Shown here in pieces: positions 10,001-19,072 of a DNA stretch of 52,138 nt. The stretch comes from Polyangiaceae bacterium (GTDB lineage: Bacteria; Myxococcota_A; Polyangia; Polyangiales; Polyangiaceae), in NCBI GenBank assembly GCA_025937835.1, contig JAICQO010000042.1, forward strand, positions 1 through 52,138, in the 5' to 3' direction. Within the stretch, counting starts at the first letter, position 1, and every line of letters begins with the position of its first letter. The position numbers and the translations under genes were made by a program. The notes below the pieces were generated by a model. It had not been told where the DNA came from, searched no databases, and worked only from the letters and a program-made list of their open reading frames with translations.

Positions 10001-11761
10001 GAACGCGGCGAGTTCGCGCTGACGCGGGCCGTCGAGCGCGACATCCGCAACACGACCTCGTTCCAGCGCGCGTTCCGCGCGGTCCGGGCGCGCAAGAATC
10101 ACCCGCGGTTGATCGAGCTCATCGATCAGCGGCTGACCGTCGCGGACGAGCCCGCCGAGCTCGTGAAGTTGCTCTGGGAGCGCTCACGCGCGCAGCGCGA
10201 GCTCGGCGATCGCGAAGGCGCGCGCCGCACGCTCGAGCAGGTGCAGGCGCTCGATCCCGATCACGTGGGCGCGCTGGCGCTGGCAGGCGAGATCCACCTC
10301 GCGCTCGGGCGCTTCGAGCCCGCTGCAGACAGCCTGGCGCGGCTCGCACAAAACGCGCACGCGCCGGCCGAGCAGCGGCTGATGAGCGGCATGGCCGCCG
10401 CCGACGTGTACGAGACCCGGCTCGAAAACCCACAGCGCGCGTTTCAGATCCTCGCGGGGCTCGAGCGCGCGGGGCTCGGTAACCTCGTGGTGCGCGAGCG
10501 CCTGGCGCGCACCGGCGTGAAGTCCGGCCACCACCTCGACGCCGCCAAGGCGCTCGAGCTGTTGATGACGGAGCGCGAGGACAGCGACGGCCGCGCCACG
10601 GCCGCGCGCCTGGCCGTGGCCATCTACCGCGAGAAGCTGAACCGCCCTGCCGAGGCGGAGCGCGCCGTCACGGCGTTGCTGAGCGAGGTGCCCGACGATC
10701 CGGAGGGACTCGATCTGGTGCTCTCGGGCGTCTTCCAGCCCGAGGTCGGCGACCCCTTGCTCGAGCGCGGGCTCCTGGCGCTGGTGCGCAAGCTGTCGAT
10801 CGCGCCGTTCGATCGCGACAACGTCGAACGGCTGGCGCGCGTCAGCGCCGAGCTCGGGCTGGCCGCGCGCCGGCAAACCGCGCTCGGCGTGCTGGTCGCC
10901 CTCGGAGCCGACAAGAGCCGCGTCGATCCCGAGCTCTGGGCGCTCGACCGCAACGTCCCGCACGTCCCCCAGGCGGCCATCTCCGAGACGTCCTTGCCGC
11001 AGCTGGTCGATCCCGAGGATCACGGCCCGGTGGGCGAGCTGCTCCGCTTGCTCGACTCGACCTTCATCGAGGCGCTCGGTCCGAACTTGTCGAGCCTCGG
11101 CCTCGGGCGGCGCGAGCGCGTCGACGCGCGCGCCGCCACTCCGCTCAGAAGCGAGGTCGCGAGCTGGGCGTCGGCGCTCGGCATCGAGGACTTCGAGCTC
11201 TACGTGGGCGGCCCGGACCCCGAGGGCGTGCTCGCGATCGGCACGGAGAAGCCCGCGCTGGTGCTGGGCTCGGCCATCACCTCGCCGTTCACGCCGCGGC
11301 AACGCCAGGCCGTGGCGCGCGCGCTGTTCGCGCTCCGGCGCGGCATCGCCTCGCTGCTCGATCGCGAGCCCGAGGACGTGCGCTCGCTGGTCGTCGCCGC
11401 GCTCCGCTCGGCGGAGCTGAACCCGCCGTTCGCGAGCGCGGCCACCGACGCCGAATACCAGCGCCGCATTCAGCGCGAGATCCCGCGCAAGGCGCGGCGC
11501 GCCCTGCCCGAGGTCGCCCAGCGCGTGGTCGGCGCAGGTCAGGATCCCGCCGTGTACTTCCGCGCCGCGCGGGCCACGCTGGATCGCCTCGGCGTGGTGG
11601 CCGCCGGCGACGCTTCCTGGGTGCTGGCCGAGACGGTCGCGACGCGCGGTGAAGAGCCGCGCGGTCCCGAAGCCAAGGAGCGCGCTCGCCGCCTGCTCGG
11701 GTTCGTGCTCACCGACGCGTACCTCGAGCTCCGCGAACGACTGGGGATGGGAGTCCGATGA
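7010..11761 (+). CDS. Giant helical-repeat (TPR-like) protein A
   Basis: About 1583 residues, almost wholly alpha-helical Ala/Leu/Glu/Arg-rich repeats in TPR/HAT style (for example REGARRTLEQVQALDPDHV), with no signal peptide. About the last 240 residues form a non-repeat domain, with ELYVGGPDPEGVLAIG followed by a buried strand PALVLGS and helix RQAVARALFALRRG, that matches the end of the next protein. The ATG at 7010 is the first in-frame ATG; AGGGAG abuts it, which is too close for an ideal ribosome site, so the upstream GTG at 6971 cannot be excluded. The stop overlaps the next start (ATGA, 11758-11761), implying translational coupling. Function is unknown; a scaffold role is inferred from the repeats. 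Confidence 0.85.
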   Translation: MTRASALTNPGAASSAPDTQIVAQAVQRLQAEYDAAPSAVTQALLLHEIAVLEERLGEEAESIRDHLGATDAEPSFHEPLERLSGVIARRGSSRLLGRLLERLGRIAESPIERARAFLDYAANLADRDNDLEAARSALELAAEATHGDPAVWLSLEFLAGRLADANLAERALSERADLAEKAEFRALLLMDLAERLAERGDIEGALGRLQQARGLDGTASYAVSRALERLGGRAERTDVVGEALEAQAQFVRDAVRDPAAGDARGVPRPKRSLAEAADAWLRAAELNRRIDPDGAAELVDKALELLPDSPLLARVRLDLFDAVGDAKGAEAFLQARLDRGQLPAALAAAFWLRLARAADSESDRARARAALERALELSPDGVVGRALELEWAEAEADLPALSRALDRAAAIAPPGPAQVQAALSLADLRGRKLKDTSGAETALTRAHEAGASAERVIGLARLIGTAANDPAFAERIARAHVEKLENPEERAALYFDLARRAAARGDSAQMQVDLARLADNASGNWLGRVLGAYASPKGSPPDLERTEQAILALSSTEPDAATARALRLVLSARAVRRGAADVARQALEELSRGAAGDLVVTGALSALDARADAAKVSNLLLGAARAHAQPDVSRALELGSGVLAWRSGDKQRALESFERAAEHKGAGGVGLLGWALAVSTADDPRLRRRALEALAVTAPDLAALERFALEVGKGEDPEAAISALDRLRSAEDAELRRAGDLAGALYGPGEAGEISRREALEAVADFSPEAARLARALSHQLELQAASPGAAPDPERTRVSASRWAATDSGVAPVLEWLAAAIAAHDVVDEVAARRALAERLSNGVSESILASAALAAELGGLDATFAPEADSPAAQLTELELAPPGKDPARRARALERAAPALGEEASFTALVLAGYNQLAARDVSGALATFRRAVEELPEEVVGWEGLRAAALAAGDRETLAEACAALGDAVSDGSLGARLWEEAAAILLDELGDAERGEFALTRAVERDIRNTTSFQRAFRAVRARKNHPRLIELIDQRLTVADEPAELVKLLWERSRAQRELGDREGARRTLEQVQALDPDHVGALALAGEIHLALGRFEPAADSLARLAQNAHAPAEQRLMSGMAAADVYETRLENPQRAFQILAGLERAGLGNLVVRERLARTGVKSGHHLDAAKALELLMTEREDSDGRATAARLAVAIYREKLNRPAEAERAVTALLSEVPDDPEGLDLVLSGVFQPEVGDPLLERGLLALVRKLSIAPFDRDNVERLARVSAELGLAARRQTALGVLVALGADKSRVDPELWALDRNVPHVPQAAISETSLPQLVDPEDHGPVGELLRLLDSTFIEALGPNLSSLGLGRRERVDARAATPLRSEVASWASALGIEDFELYVGGPDPEGVLAIGTEKPALVLGSAITSPFTPRQRQAVARALFALRRGIASLLDREPEDVRSLVVAALRSAELNPPFASAATDAEYQRRIQREIPRKARRALPEVAQRVVGAGQDPAVYFRAARATLDRLGVVAAGDASWVLAETVATRGEEPRGPEAKERARRLLGFVLTDAYLELRERLGMGVR

Positions 11762-14700
11762 AGGAAGGTGAACCGAAAGAGCACGACGGCCCGGCGAGCG
11801 AACGCACGCGGCGTCCGTCCGCGCATTCGGGCACCAAGGCCGGCATCGGCGAGGAGCTCGGCAAGCTCGAGACCGACGCGCTGCTCGAAGGGCTGTTCGG
11901 CGAAGACACGGGCTCGGCTCCGCCGCCCGCTGCCGAACGCCCATCCTTCACCCAGGTCCCCGTCAAACCCTCGTCCATCCCCCCGGCGCCCTCGCAGGCA
12001 CCGCCGAGCTACGGCGACGAAGAGCCGACCAGCGTGTTCTGGCGCGGCAATCCCTCGTCCGAGCCGCCGCCCTCGTCGTCCTCGCCCCCTTCGTCCGGCG
12101 AAGCGCCGCGGTCCAGCTCGATCTCACCCGAACGCCTGCCGTTCGAGAGCACACCAGCGCCGGAGAATCTCGAGCCCGAGTCTTTCTTGCCGCCGCCGGA
12201 CGACGACGTCGAGCGCGCCTTCGCGCGGGTCTCGAGCCCTGCACCGCGCGACCCGGAGGAAGCCGAGCGCACCGTGCGCCGCTCGCTCGGACCGTTCGAG
12301 AGCCTCTCGCCACCCGAGCTCGAAGAGTCGGAGCGCACCGCGCGGCGCTCGTCGCTCGATCCCAAGGAGCTCGCCGCGCTCCGCCACGCGGCCCAGTCGG
12401 TGCGCGCGGTCGCCAAGATCCCGTCGCAGCCGCCGGAGCCGCTCGAGGTCGAACGCACCGTGCGCCGCAGCGTCGAGCCCGTCTCCAGTCTGCCGTCGCA
12501 GCCGCCCGAGGCGGACGAAGCCGAGCGCACCGTGCGCCGCTCGCTCGGCTCGCTCTCGCCCACCCTACCGCCGCAGCGCAGCGCCACGCGCACGAGCGCC
12601 GCGCCTCCGCTGCTCGAAGACAGCAGCGCCGGGCTCGATCCGTTCTCGACCGCGGCCTGGGCCAAGCGCGCCGAGTGGCTCGAGTCCGAGGCGCACGCCA
12701 CGGCGAACCAGGATGCGAAGGCGCGCGCGCTGGTCGTGGCGAGCGAGCTCTGGGCGCTGGCGGGCGACGTCACCCGCGGGCGTGAAGTCGCGATCGAGGC
12801 GGCCTCGATCGGCCGCGCCGGCGGCCTCGGCGATCGCCAGCTGCGCTGGCTGGCCGCGCTCGAGGGAGATTTCGAGTCGGTCGTCACGGCGCTCGAGGCC
12901 GAACAGCTCGGCGCGAGCACGCCCGAGGCGCGCGCCCACGCCGCCTACCTCGCCGCCGAGGTCACGCGCCTCGTCCAGAACGACGACGAGATCGCGCGGC
13001 AGCGCCACGAGCTCGCGGCGCGCACCCACCCGGAAGATCCGCGCTCCGTGCTGATGCGCCTCGCCGAACAGCTCGCTCAGTCGAGCGCGCCGCCCAAGCT
13101 CAAGTGGGCCGAGCGCGCCGATCTGGCCGAGCTCGCGCGCGCCACGGACGAGCTGTCGCGGCTGCGGAGCCCCGTGGGCGCGGCGCCCGGTACGCCGTTG
13201 GGCGCGTTCGAAGAGGCACGCCAGGCGCTCGCCGTGGGTGAGCGCGGCCACGCCGCCAACGCCGTGCTCGAGCTCACGCGCCTCGACGGCGCGGGCAGCG
13301 CGCCGTTCTGGCTGGCCGCGGCGCTCTTGGCCGCAGACGAGCGCACGCGGCCCGAGTCCCTGTCGCTGTTCGAGCGGCTGATCGGCGCGGGCGCCCCGAG
13401 CGCGCGGCGGGCGCTCGCGTTGCACGCCTCGAGCGCGGGTGACTCTGCCGCGCTCGAGCGCGCGCTCGGTACCGGCGCCGACGCGCTCGACGCCGAAGAC
13501 CGCCTCGCGCTCGGCCTGCTCGCGGGCAGCCGCGGGCCCGAGCTCGAGCGCGCGCTGGGCGAGCTGTTCGCGGTTCCGAGCGCGCGCACGCTGGTCTCGG
13601 CCGCAATCCTCGCGGGTGATACCGACACGTACACCGAGCTGCCGCTGCCGGTCTCCGCCGAGCGCGACGCGCTGGTGCTCGGCCGGGCGCTGGCTCGCGA
13701 TCCCGGCGCTGCCGGAGGCGATGCGGACGCGGTCGCGCGCGCGCTCGACGCGTTCACGGCCACGAACCGCGACGAACCGCTCGGCCCGATGCTGAGCCTC
13801 GAGCTCGCGTTGCTCCGCTCCGATCACGCCCAGATCGCCGACGCGCTCGGCGCCTGGACCGCGCCGGAGGGCGACGGCACCGCGCTCGCCGAACGCGAGC
13901 TGGCGCGCGCCTTCGTGCTCGCGCTCGGCGAGCTGGAAGAGCGCTCCAAAGAGGCCTACGAGCGCGCCCTCGATCTGGATCCCGCGTGTGAGCCGGCCGT
14001 CCGCGCCCTCTTACCCGAGGTCTCGCGCACCCTCGGCACCGAGCTCTTGCTGCGGCTCGCCGAGACCGAGACCCAGGGCGCTCGCGCAGCCGTCCATTTC
14101 CTCGAAGCCGCGCTGATCGCCCAGGATCGCGACGAAGAGGTGTTCGAGCCCGCGCTCGAGCGCGCCAAGGAGGCCGATCCGTCGTTGTTCCTGAGCTACC
14201 TGCTCGGTGAGGAGCACGCGCGCAAGAAATCCGATCTCGAGCGCCGCTTGGGTTGGCTCCGCGCCCGGCGCCAGCAGCTCGACGAACCCGGCGAGCTCAC
14301 TCTGGCCATGGTGCGCGAGGCGCTGCTCGGCGCGGACACCGATCTCGACGCCGCCGCGGCGCTCTTGAAGGAGGCCTTCGACACCGCGCCCGACGTCTCG
14401 CTGCTCGACCAATACACGCGCATCGCGCCCAAAGACGAGCCCGGCCGCGGCGCGCTGTGGGAGCTCGTGGCCGCGCGCCACACCGGCCCGCTCGGGGCCG
14501 AGCTCTCGCTGGTCGCCGCCCTCGAGTACGAGCGGGACAACGATCGCTCCGCCGCCTACCGCGCCGCCGAGCGCGCACGCCCGGAAGCCCTCGACGAGCT
14601 CGCGCGCGTGCTGGCCGAGCGCCTCGCCCATGCCAGCGACGGCGCGGAGGTGCTCGCCGAGAGCCTGCGCGCCCGCCTCGCGCGCAGCACGGATCGCGCC

Positions 14701-17151
14701 GAGCGCCGCGACCTGTGCGAGCGCCTCGCCGAGCTGGAAGAAGCTCGCGGCGACCGCGCCGCCGCGCTCGGCTGGCTCCGCAACAGCGTCGAGCACGACC
14801 CGAGCTCGCTCGCCGCGCTCTCCGCGCTCGAGCGCGCAGCCCTCGACGCGGGCGATCGCGAGCCGCTCGGCGTGCTCGAGGCCCGGCTCGCGCGCCTGCT
14901 CAGCGGAGCGGATGCCGCCGCAGCCGCCGAGCTCGCCGTACGTTTTCACGCGCCCGAGTCCTCGCCGGAGACCCCGCTCGCGCTCGCCGAGCTCGCGATC
15001 CAGCAGCGCCCGGACGCGCTGTGGGCGCTGCGCATGCTGGCGGCGGATCTCAGCGTGCCGCGGGAGCTCTCGCTCACCGCCTACCGAGAGCTCGCTACGC
15101 TCGCGACCCGTCCGCTCGATCGCGCCACGCTCTCGCTGCGCGCCGCAGAGGCCGCGGCGCAGGCCGGCCAGCACTCGGACGCGCGCGTCCTGCTCGACCA
15201 GGCGCTCGACGAGGTCCCCGACCACCTCGTCGCGCTCTTGACCCTGGCCGAGGTCCTCGAGCGCGCGGGTGATCCCGCCGAAGCCGCGCGCGCCTACGAA
15301 GCCGTGGCCGAAGCGAGCCGGATCGACGCCCACAAGGCGCTCGCCTTCCAGCGCGCAGCGGTGCTCTGGCTCGATCAGGCCAACGACCCCGACCGCGGGC
15401 TGTCCGCGCTCGAGCAAGCCACCTCGATCGACATCACGCAGGAAGAAGCCGTGCTGCGGCTTCAGTCGCTCTACGTCACGCGTGGTGAGCGCCACAAGCT
15501 CGCCGAGTTGCTCGCGCGCCGAGTCGAGAGCTCGACCGATACCGAAGCCCGGATGGCGCTCGAGGTGGCGCGCAGCCGCGTCTTGTCCGAGGTCGGCGAG
15601 CACGTGAGCGCCAAGGCCGCGCTCTCCGCTGCGCTCGACGCCCAGCCCGACCACCAGGAGGCGCTCCAGGCCTTCGCCGAGCTGTGCTTGCAAGAGGGCG
15701 ACTGGAACAGCGCCGAGCAAGCGCTGCTCCGCCTGGCGCGTCACACCAACGCGCCCGAGCTCCAGGCCGACGTCTACCGCCGCCTCGCCGATCTCTACGA
15801 TACGAACTTGCCGAACCCCGAGCGGGCCGAGCTCGCCTACCGCGAGGTGCTACGCCGCGCGCCCGACGACTCGCGCACCGTCGAGCGCCTGATCCAGGTA
15901 TTGGCCCGGCTCGGCCGTAAAGAAGACGCGATCCAGCTCTCGCACGAGTTCCTCGAAAAAAGCGCCTCTCCCGAGCAGCGCCGCGAGCGCACCGCCGACT
16001 ACGCCACCGTGCTCGAGCGCATCGGCGGAGACAAGAAGCTCGCCGAGGCCGTGCTCGAGCGCGCGCGGCGCGAGGCCCCGCACGACGCGCGCCTGATGCG
16101 CACCCTGGTCGAGCTGCGCCGCCGCACCGGCGACGACAACCTGGCTCGCGCCGTCCTCGAACGCGCGGCCTCCGACGCGCGCCGCGCGCTCGGCACCGGG
16201 CGCTTCGAGATGGCCTTCTTCGAAACGCTCGCGGCCGTCGCCGAGCTCCGGGGCCAGACCGACGCCGCGCGCATCGCGCAGTCCACGCTGGCCGCGCTCG
16301 CCGGCACGGACCTGCCCCTGGTCGGCGCAGGGCCCGCCGCCGGAGCGCGCGACCTCGACGACCTGCTCGCCCCGGAGCTGCTCGACCCGCGGATCCGCAA
16401 GCTGATCGAGCGCACGGGTGCGTTTCTCGACAAGGCTTATCCCGTAGACCTGCGCGCGCTCAGAGCCACGCCGCTGCCGCCCGGCTCGCTCGCCTACTTC
16501 GCGCACGCGCAAAAGGTCGCCGAGAGCTTCGGCCTCGACTCGATCGAAATTCTGGTCTCGCCATCGGTCGGTATGAACGTCGTGCCGCTCAGCTCGCTGC
16601 CCGCGCGCCTGTTGATCGGCCCCGACCTCTTGAAGAGCTCGGACGACGCGGTCCGCTTCGCGCTCTTGATCCGCGCGCTCAAGGTCCTAGAGGTCCGGGC
16701 TCCGGTCATCGCCCGCACCTCCCCCGTCGAGCTCGTGCCCCTGTTCGGCGGCCTGATCTCGAGCCTGGTCCCAGACGGCGCGCTCCAGCCCGGCGTCGAC
16801 GCCCGCAAGGCCAGGGACGCCGCCGAGCGCATCGGCCCCGCGCTCAGCCCCGAGGTCATCGAAGAGCTCGCGCCCCTGGCCCGCGAGATCGCTCCGCTCG
16901 TCAGCACGCGCTCGAGCCAGATCGGCACCGCCGTCCTGCAGTGGGCCTCGCGCACGGCACTGCTCGCCGCGGGCGACCTCCACACCTTGCTCACCGCCGT
17001 GAGCCGCGCGGCCGGCGGCGCGACCCAGCTGCCGCCGACTGGCCCGGAGCGCCTCCGGTTCATCGTCCGAAATGCCGAGGCCCGCGACGTCTCGATCTTC
17101 AGCGTCAGCGATCATTACGCCGAAGCCCGCAAACGCCTCGAGCTAGCCTGA
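11758..17151 (+). CDS. Giant helical-repeat (TPR-like) protein B
   Basis: A 1797-residue paralogue and partner of the preceding protein. The first about 290 residues are disordered (Pro/Ser/Glu-rich) and carry a repeated short motif ERT(V/A)RRS at residues 170, 192, 232 and 256. Residues about 300-1520 are degenerate helical repeats including clearer TPR units (ELQADVYRRLADLYDTNLPN). The last about 270 residues share a domain with protein A (IEILVSPSVGMNVVPLSS, then ARLLIGPDLL, then RFALLIRALKVLEV). It has no signal peptide or membrane segment. The start overlaps the previous stop by four bases. The disordered basic/Thr/Ser motif could be a phosphorylation or docking site, but nothing in the sequence proves it. 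Confidence 0.85.
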   Translation: MKEGEPKEHDGPASERTRRPSAHSGTKAGIGEELGKLETDALLEGLFGEDTGSAPPPAAERPSFTQVPVKPSSIPPAPSQAPPSYGDEEPTSVFWRGNPSSEPPPSSSSPPSSGEAPRSSSISPERLPFESTPAPENLEPESFLPPPDDDVERAFARVSSPAPRDPEEAERTVRRSLGPFESLSPPELEESERTARRSSLDPKELAALRHAAQSVRAVAKIPSQPPEPLEVERTVRRSVEPVSSLPSQPPEADEAERTVRRSLGSLSPTLPPQRSATRTSAAPPLLEDSSAGLDPFSTAAWAKRAEWLESEAHATANQDAKARALVVASELWALAGDVTRGREVAIEAASIGRAGGLGDRQLRWLAALEGDFESVVTALEAEQLGASTPEARAHAAYLAAEVTRLVQNDDEIARQRHELAARTHPEDPRSVLMRLAEQLAQSSAPPKLKWAERADLAELARATDELSRLRSPVGAAPGTPLGAFEEARQALAVGERGHAANAVLELTRLDGAGSAPFWLAAALLAADERTRPESLSLFERLIGAGAPSARRALALHASSAGDSAALERALGTGADALDAEDRLALGLLAGSRGPELERALGELFAVPSARTLVSAAILAGDTDTYTELPLPVSAERDALVLGRALARDPGAAGGDADAVARALDAFTATNRDEPLGPMLSLELALLRSDHAQIADALGAWTAPEGDGTALAERELARAFVLALGELEERSKEAYERALDLDPACEPAVRALLPEVSRTLGTELLLRLAETETQGARAAVHFLEAALIAQDRDEEVFEPALERAKEADPSLFLSYLLGEEHARKKSDLERRLGWLRARRQQLDEPGELTLAMVREALLGADTDLDAAAALLKEAFDTAPDVSLLDQYTRIAPKDEPGRGALWELVAARHTGPLGAELSLVAALEYERDNDRSAAYRAAERARPEALDELARVLAERLAHASDGAEVLAESLRARLARSTDRAERRDLCERLAELEEARGDRAAALGWLRNSVEHDPSSLAALSALERAALDAGDREPLGVLEARLARLLSGADAAAAAELAVRFHAPESSPETPLALAELAIQQRPDALWALRMLAADLSVPRELSLTAYRELATLATRPLDRATLSLRAAEAAAQAGQHSDARVLLDQALDEVPDHLVALLTLAEVLERAGDPAEAARAYEAVAEASRIDAHKALAFQRAAVLWLDQANDPDRGLSALEQATSIDITQEEAVLRLQSLYVTRGERHKLAELLARRVESSTDTEARMALEVARSRVLSEVGEHVSAKAALSAALDAQPDHQEALQAFAELCLQEGDWNSAEQALLRLARHTNAPELQADVYRRLADLYDTNLPNPERAELAYREVLRRAPDDSRTVERLIQVLARLGRKEDAIQLSHEFLEKSASPEQRRERTADYATVLERIGGDKKLAEAVLERARREAPHDARLMRTLVELRRRTGDDNLARAVLERAASDARRALGTGRFEMAFFETLAAVAELRGQTDAARIAQSTLAALAGTDLPLVGAGPAAGARDLDDLLAPELLDPRIRKLIERTGAFLDKAYPVDLRALRATPLPPGSLAYFAHAQKVAESFGLDSIEILVSPSVGMNVVPLSSLPARLLIGPDLLKSSDDAVRFALLIRALKVLEVRAPVIARTSPVELVPLFGGLISSLVPDGALQPGVDARKARDAAERIGPALSPEVIEELAPLAREIAPLVSTRSSQIGTAVLQWASRTALLAAGDLHTLLTAVSRAAGGATQLPPTGPERLRFIVRNAEARDVSIFSVSDHYAEARKRLELA

Positions 17152-17176
17152 TCCAGCCGCATCCCGATCAATCATC

Positions 17177-17201
17177 GATGCATGATGTAATCCCATGCAT
17201 C
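17177..17201. repeat. 8-bp inverted repeat between convergent genes
   Basis: GATGCATG (17177-17184) and CATGCATC (17194-17201) are perfect complements around a 9-nt loop. There is no T-run, so if it terminates transcription it does so weakly. The remaining 17202-17340 shows nothing else recognisable. Confidence 0.4.
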
Positions 17202-17340
17202 TCCGCTCACTGCCCTGAGTGATGGGCCGGTGGGATCCTCGCTGGAAAGTGCGCGCCGCGCGTCGCGCCCGGCCCTAGGTTCCAAATCGCTTCGCTGAAC
17301 CGCGCAGCAGCCGCGCCCGTCAGCACTAGAGCATGCCCGC

Positions 17341-18977
17341 TCAACCCGGACAAATACAACTGCCGGGAGTCGTAAAGCCTTCGTCTGTGCAACGTGTGCC
17401 CTCGGCCACGCAGTCGAAGTACTCCGGGCAGGCGCTGCACGAGGTTGCCAGGAACCGAGGACACTGCGCCCCGAGCAGCGGCGCCTCGAGCCCGCATTCG
17501 GAGTACGCGGCGCTGACCCGCTCCGCGCCGGCGAAGCAGGCATCGAGCGCCGCGGCGTTCTCACAGGTCGGCCCGAGCGCCAGCCGATGCGATGAATACA
17601 CCGCCCCCTCGAGCACCAGGGAGTGAGCGCCCGACGTCACGACGTCGCGCTGCCTGCGCACGACCGAGACGCTCGCAAAGCCCGCGGGCATCGCCTGCAG
17701 TACCGCCGCCGGGAGCGTGAACGCTCCGTCGTCTCGCATCAGGCACTCGAGCTCGACGCTCTCGAAGGTGCCGTTCCATTGTCGCCCGACGATCAGGTGC
17801 AGGTAGAGCGGCTCCTCCCCGCGTCCCGTCCAAGCCAGCGCCAGCTCGTCCTGCGGGAGGTGTTCGGCACCAGAAAGCGTCGATACCTCGAGCGCCTCCG
17901 GCAGGCGCAGCCCGTCCGCCGAGTCGAACTCCTCCTCGAACCAGCCGCCCTCCACGTGCACGCCGTAGCGCCCGCCGTAGCGTGGCGGCGCCCGCTCGAG
18001 ATCGAGCTCGAGCGTATACGACGTGAAAAGCTCGTTGCTCGCGACGCTACGCTCGAGCGGCCACCGCGTGCCGGCGTCCAAAAGACTGACCTCGGCCGCC
18101 TCGTGGAACGTGATCGCGGTGCCGACGCCCGCACCGCCGCCCTGAAACACGCCGCAGTCGTCGACGCCCTCCAGCGGATCGACGATGGTGCCGAAGCGGG
18201 CGTTCTCGCCCGGTGCAATCTCGGCGAACTGGGCTCCGACTCCGAACGACAGCGGCGACGCCGCAGCGCCGACGTGGCTCTGCACCACCACGAGCTGCAC
18301 GAAGCCGTCCGTTCCGGCAACGTACGGCGAGCGCGTCTCGGGTAACGTGTCGTGATTGGGTGCTTGGCGCGCTTCACGCTCGGCAGCCAGAATCGCCTCG
18401 CCTCCGAGGGCGCAGTCGTAAGAGCGTCCGGACTGATACGATTGTTCGGGGAAGCAGCGCCCGTCGAGCTCGATCACCGTCTGGCACAGTTGGTTCTCGC
18501 AGGCCTGGTAAAAGCTCGACGCCTCGAACGTCCGAGCCGCATCTGCGGCGAGTGCCGGTTCGAGCTCGGCGCAAGCTTCGTCGCAGCTCGTCGGATCGTT
18601 CAGGTCACAACCGGCAAAGACCGGCCCCGGAGCGAGGCAGTCGCCGCCGCGTCCATAGACGAAGCAGTCCACGCCCGCGGGACCGAGCGTCCGCGCTCCG
18701 CCGCCAGAAGGTAACAGACACAGCTCGGACCCCTGTGTCCGCTCGAGAGACTGGCGTTCACGCACTCGGTCGACTCGATGTCGGCGCCGTTCGGGACCGG
18801 CGCCTCGAACGTCGCGAGCTCCCCGCGCACTCGCAGCTCACAGTCGCTCGCGACGCGGCACTCGTTGGGGCTCGAGCCAACGCTCCCCGTTTGCCCGCTA
18901 TCGGCCTTCGGCGCGCCGTCGGAGCTGCACGCCGCGGGCAGGAAGAGAGCCCAGACACACGCCGCCGTGAACCGCAT
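17341..18977 (-). pseudogene. Cys-rich lipoprotein gene split by a frameshift
   Basis: The 5' part (ATG at 18977) encodes a lipoprotein signal (MRFTAACVWALFLPAACSSDG) and a Cys-containing start (ECRVASDCEL) but continues for only 125 codons, to 18600. The remaining about 450 codons (to 17341) lie in another frame that has no credible start or signal peptide. The two frames join naturally around 18700-18730 near GPSCVC / LPSGGGARTLGPAGVDCF, so a one-base indel explains the arrangement. The downstream part is Cys-rich (for example DCFVYGRGGDCLAPG and a C-terminal CVAEGTRCTDEG) and beta-rich, like other myxobacterial secreted proteins of unknown function. It could be a true pseudogene, a sequencing error, or a slippage site. 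Confidence 0.7.
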
Positions 18978-19057
18978 CCCCGCACACTACGCCCTCCAGA
19001 GCACGTGGCTAGTTCAGACCGCAACAAACCATGCGCTCGTTCGCGGCCGTCACGATG

Positions 19058-19072
19058 TATTCTGACAGAATA
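19058..19072. promoter_or_regulatory. Perfect 15-bp palindrome abutting the start codon of the DUF4423 regulator
   Basis: TATTCTGACAGAATA is fully symmetrical around 19065, and its last base is the A of the ATG. It stands out as AT-rich in GC-rich sequence. A regulator bound here would block translation initiation or early elongation, so it is a plausible autoregulatory operator (inference). Confidence 0.5.

Noticed and set aside
10184-11944. Long open frame antisense to giant protein A
   Set aside because: Shadow of a high-GC gene: no recognisable domain, Arg/Gly-rich composition, and the plus-strand frame is clearly coding. The same holds for 14011-15744 (minus) and 47759-51088 (plus).
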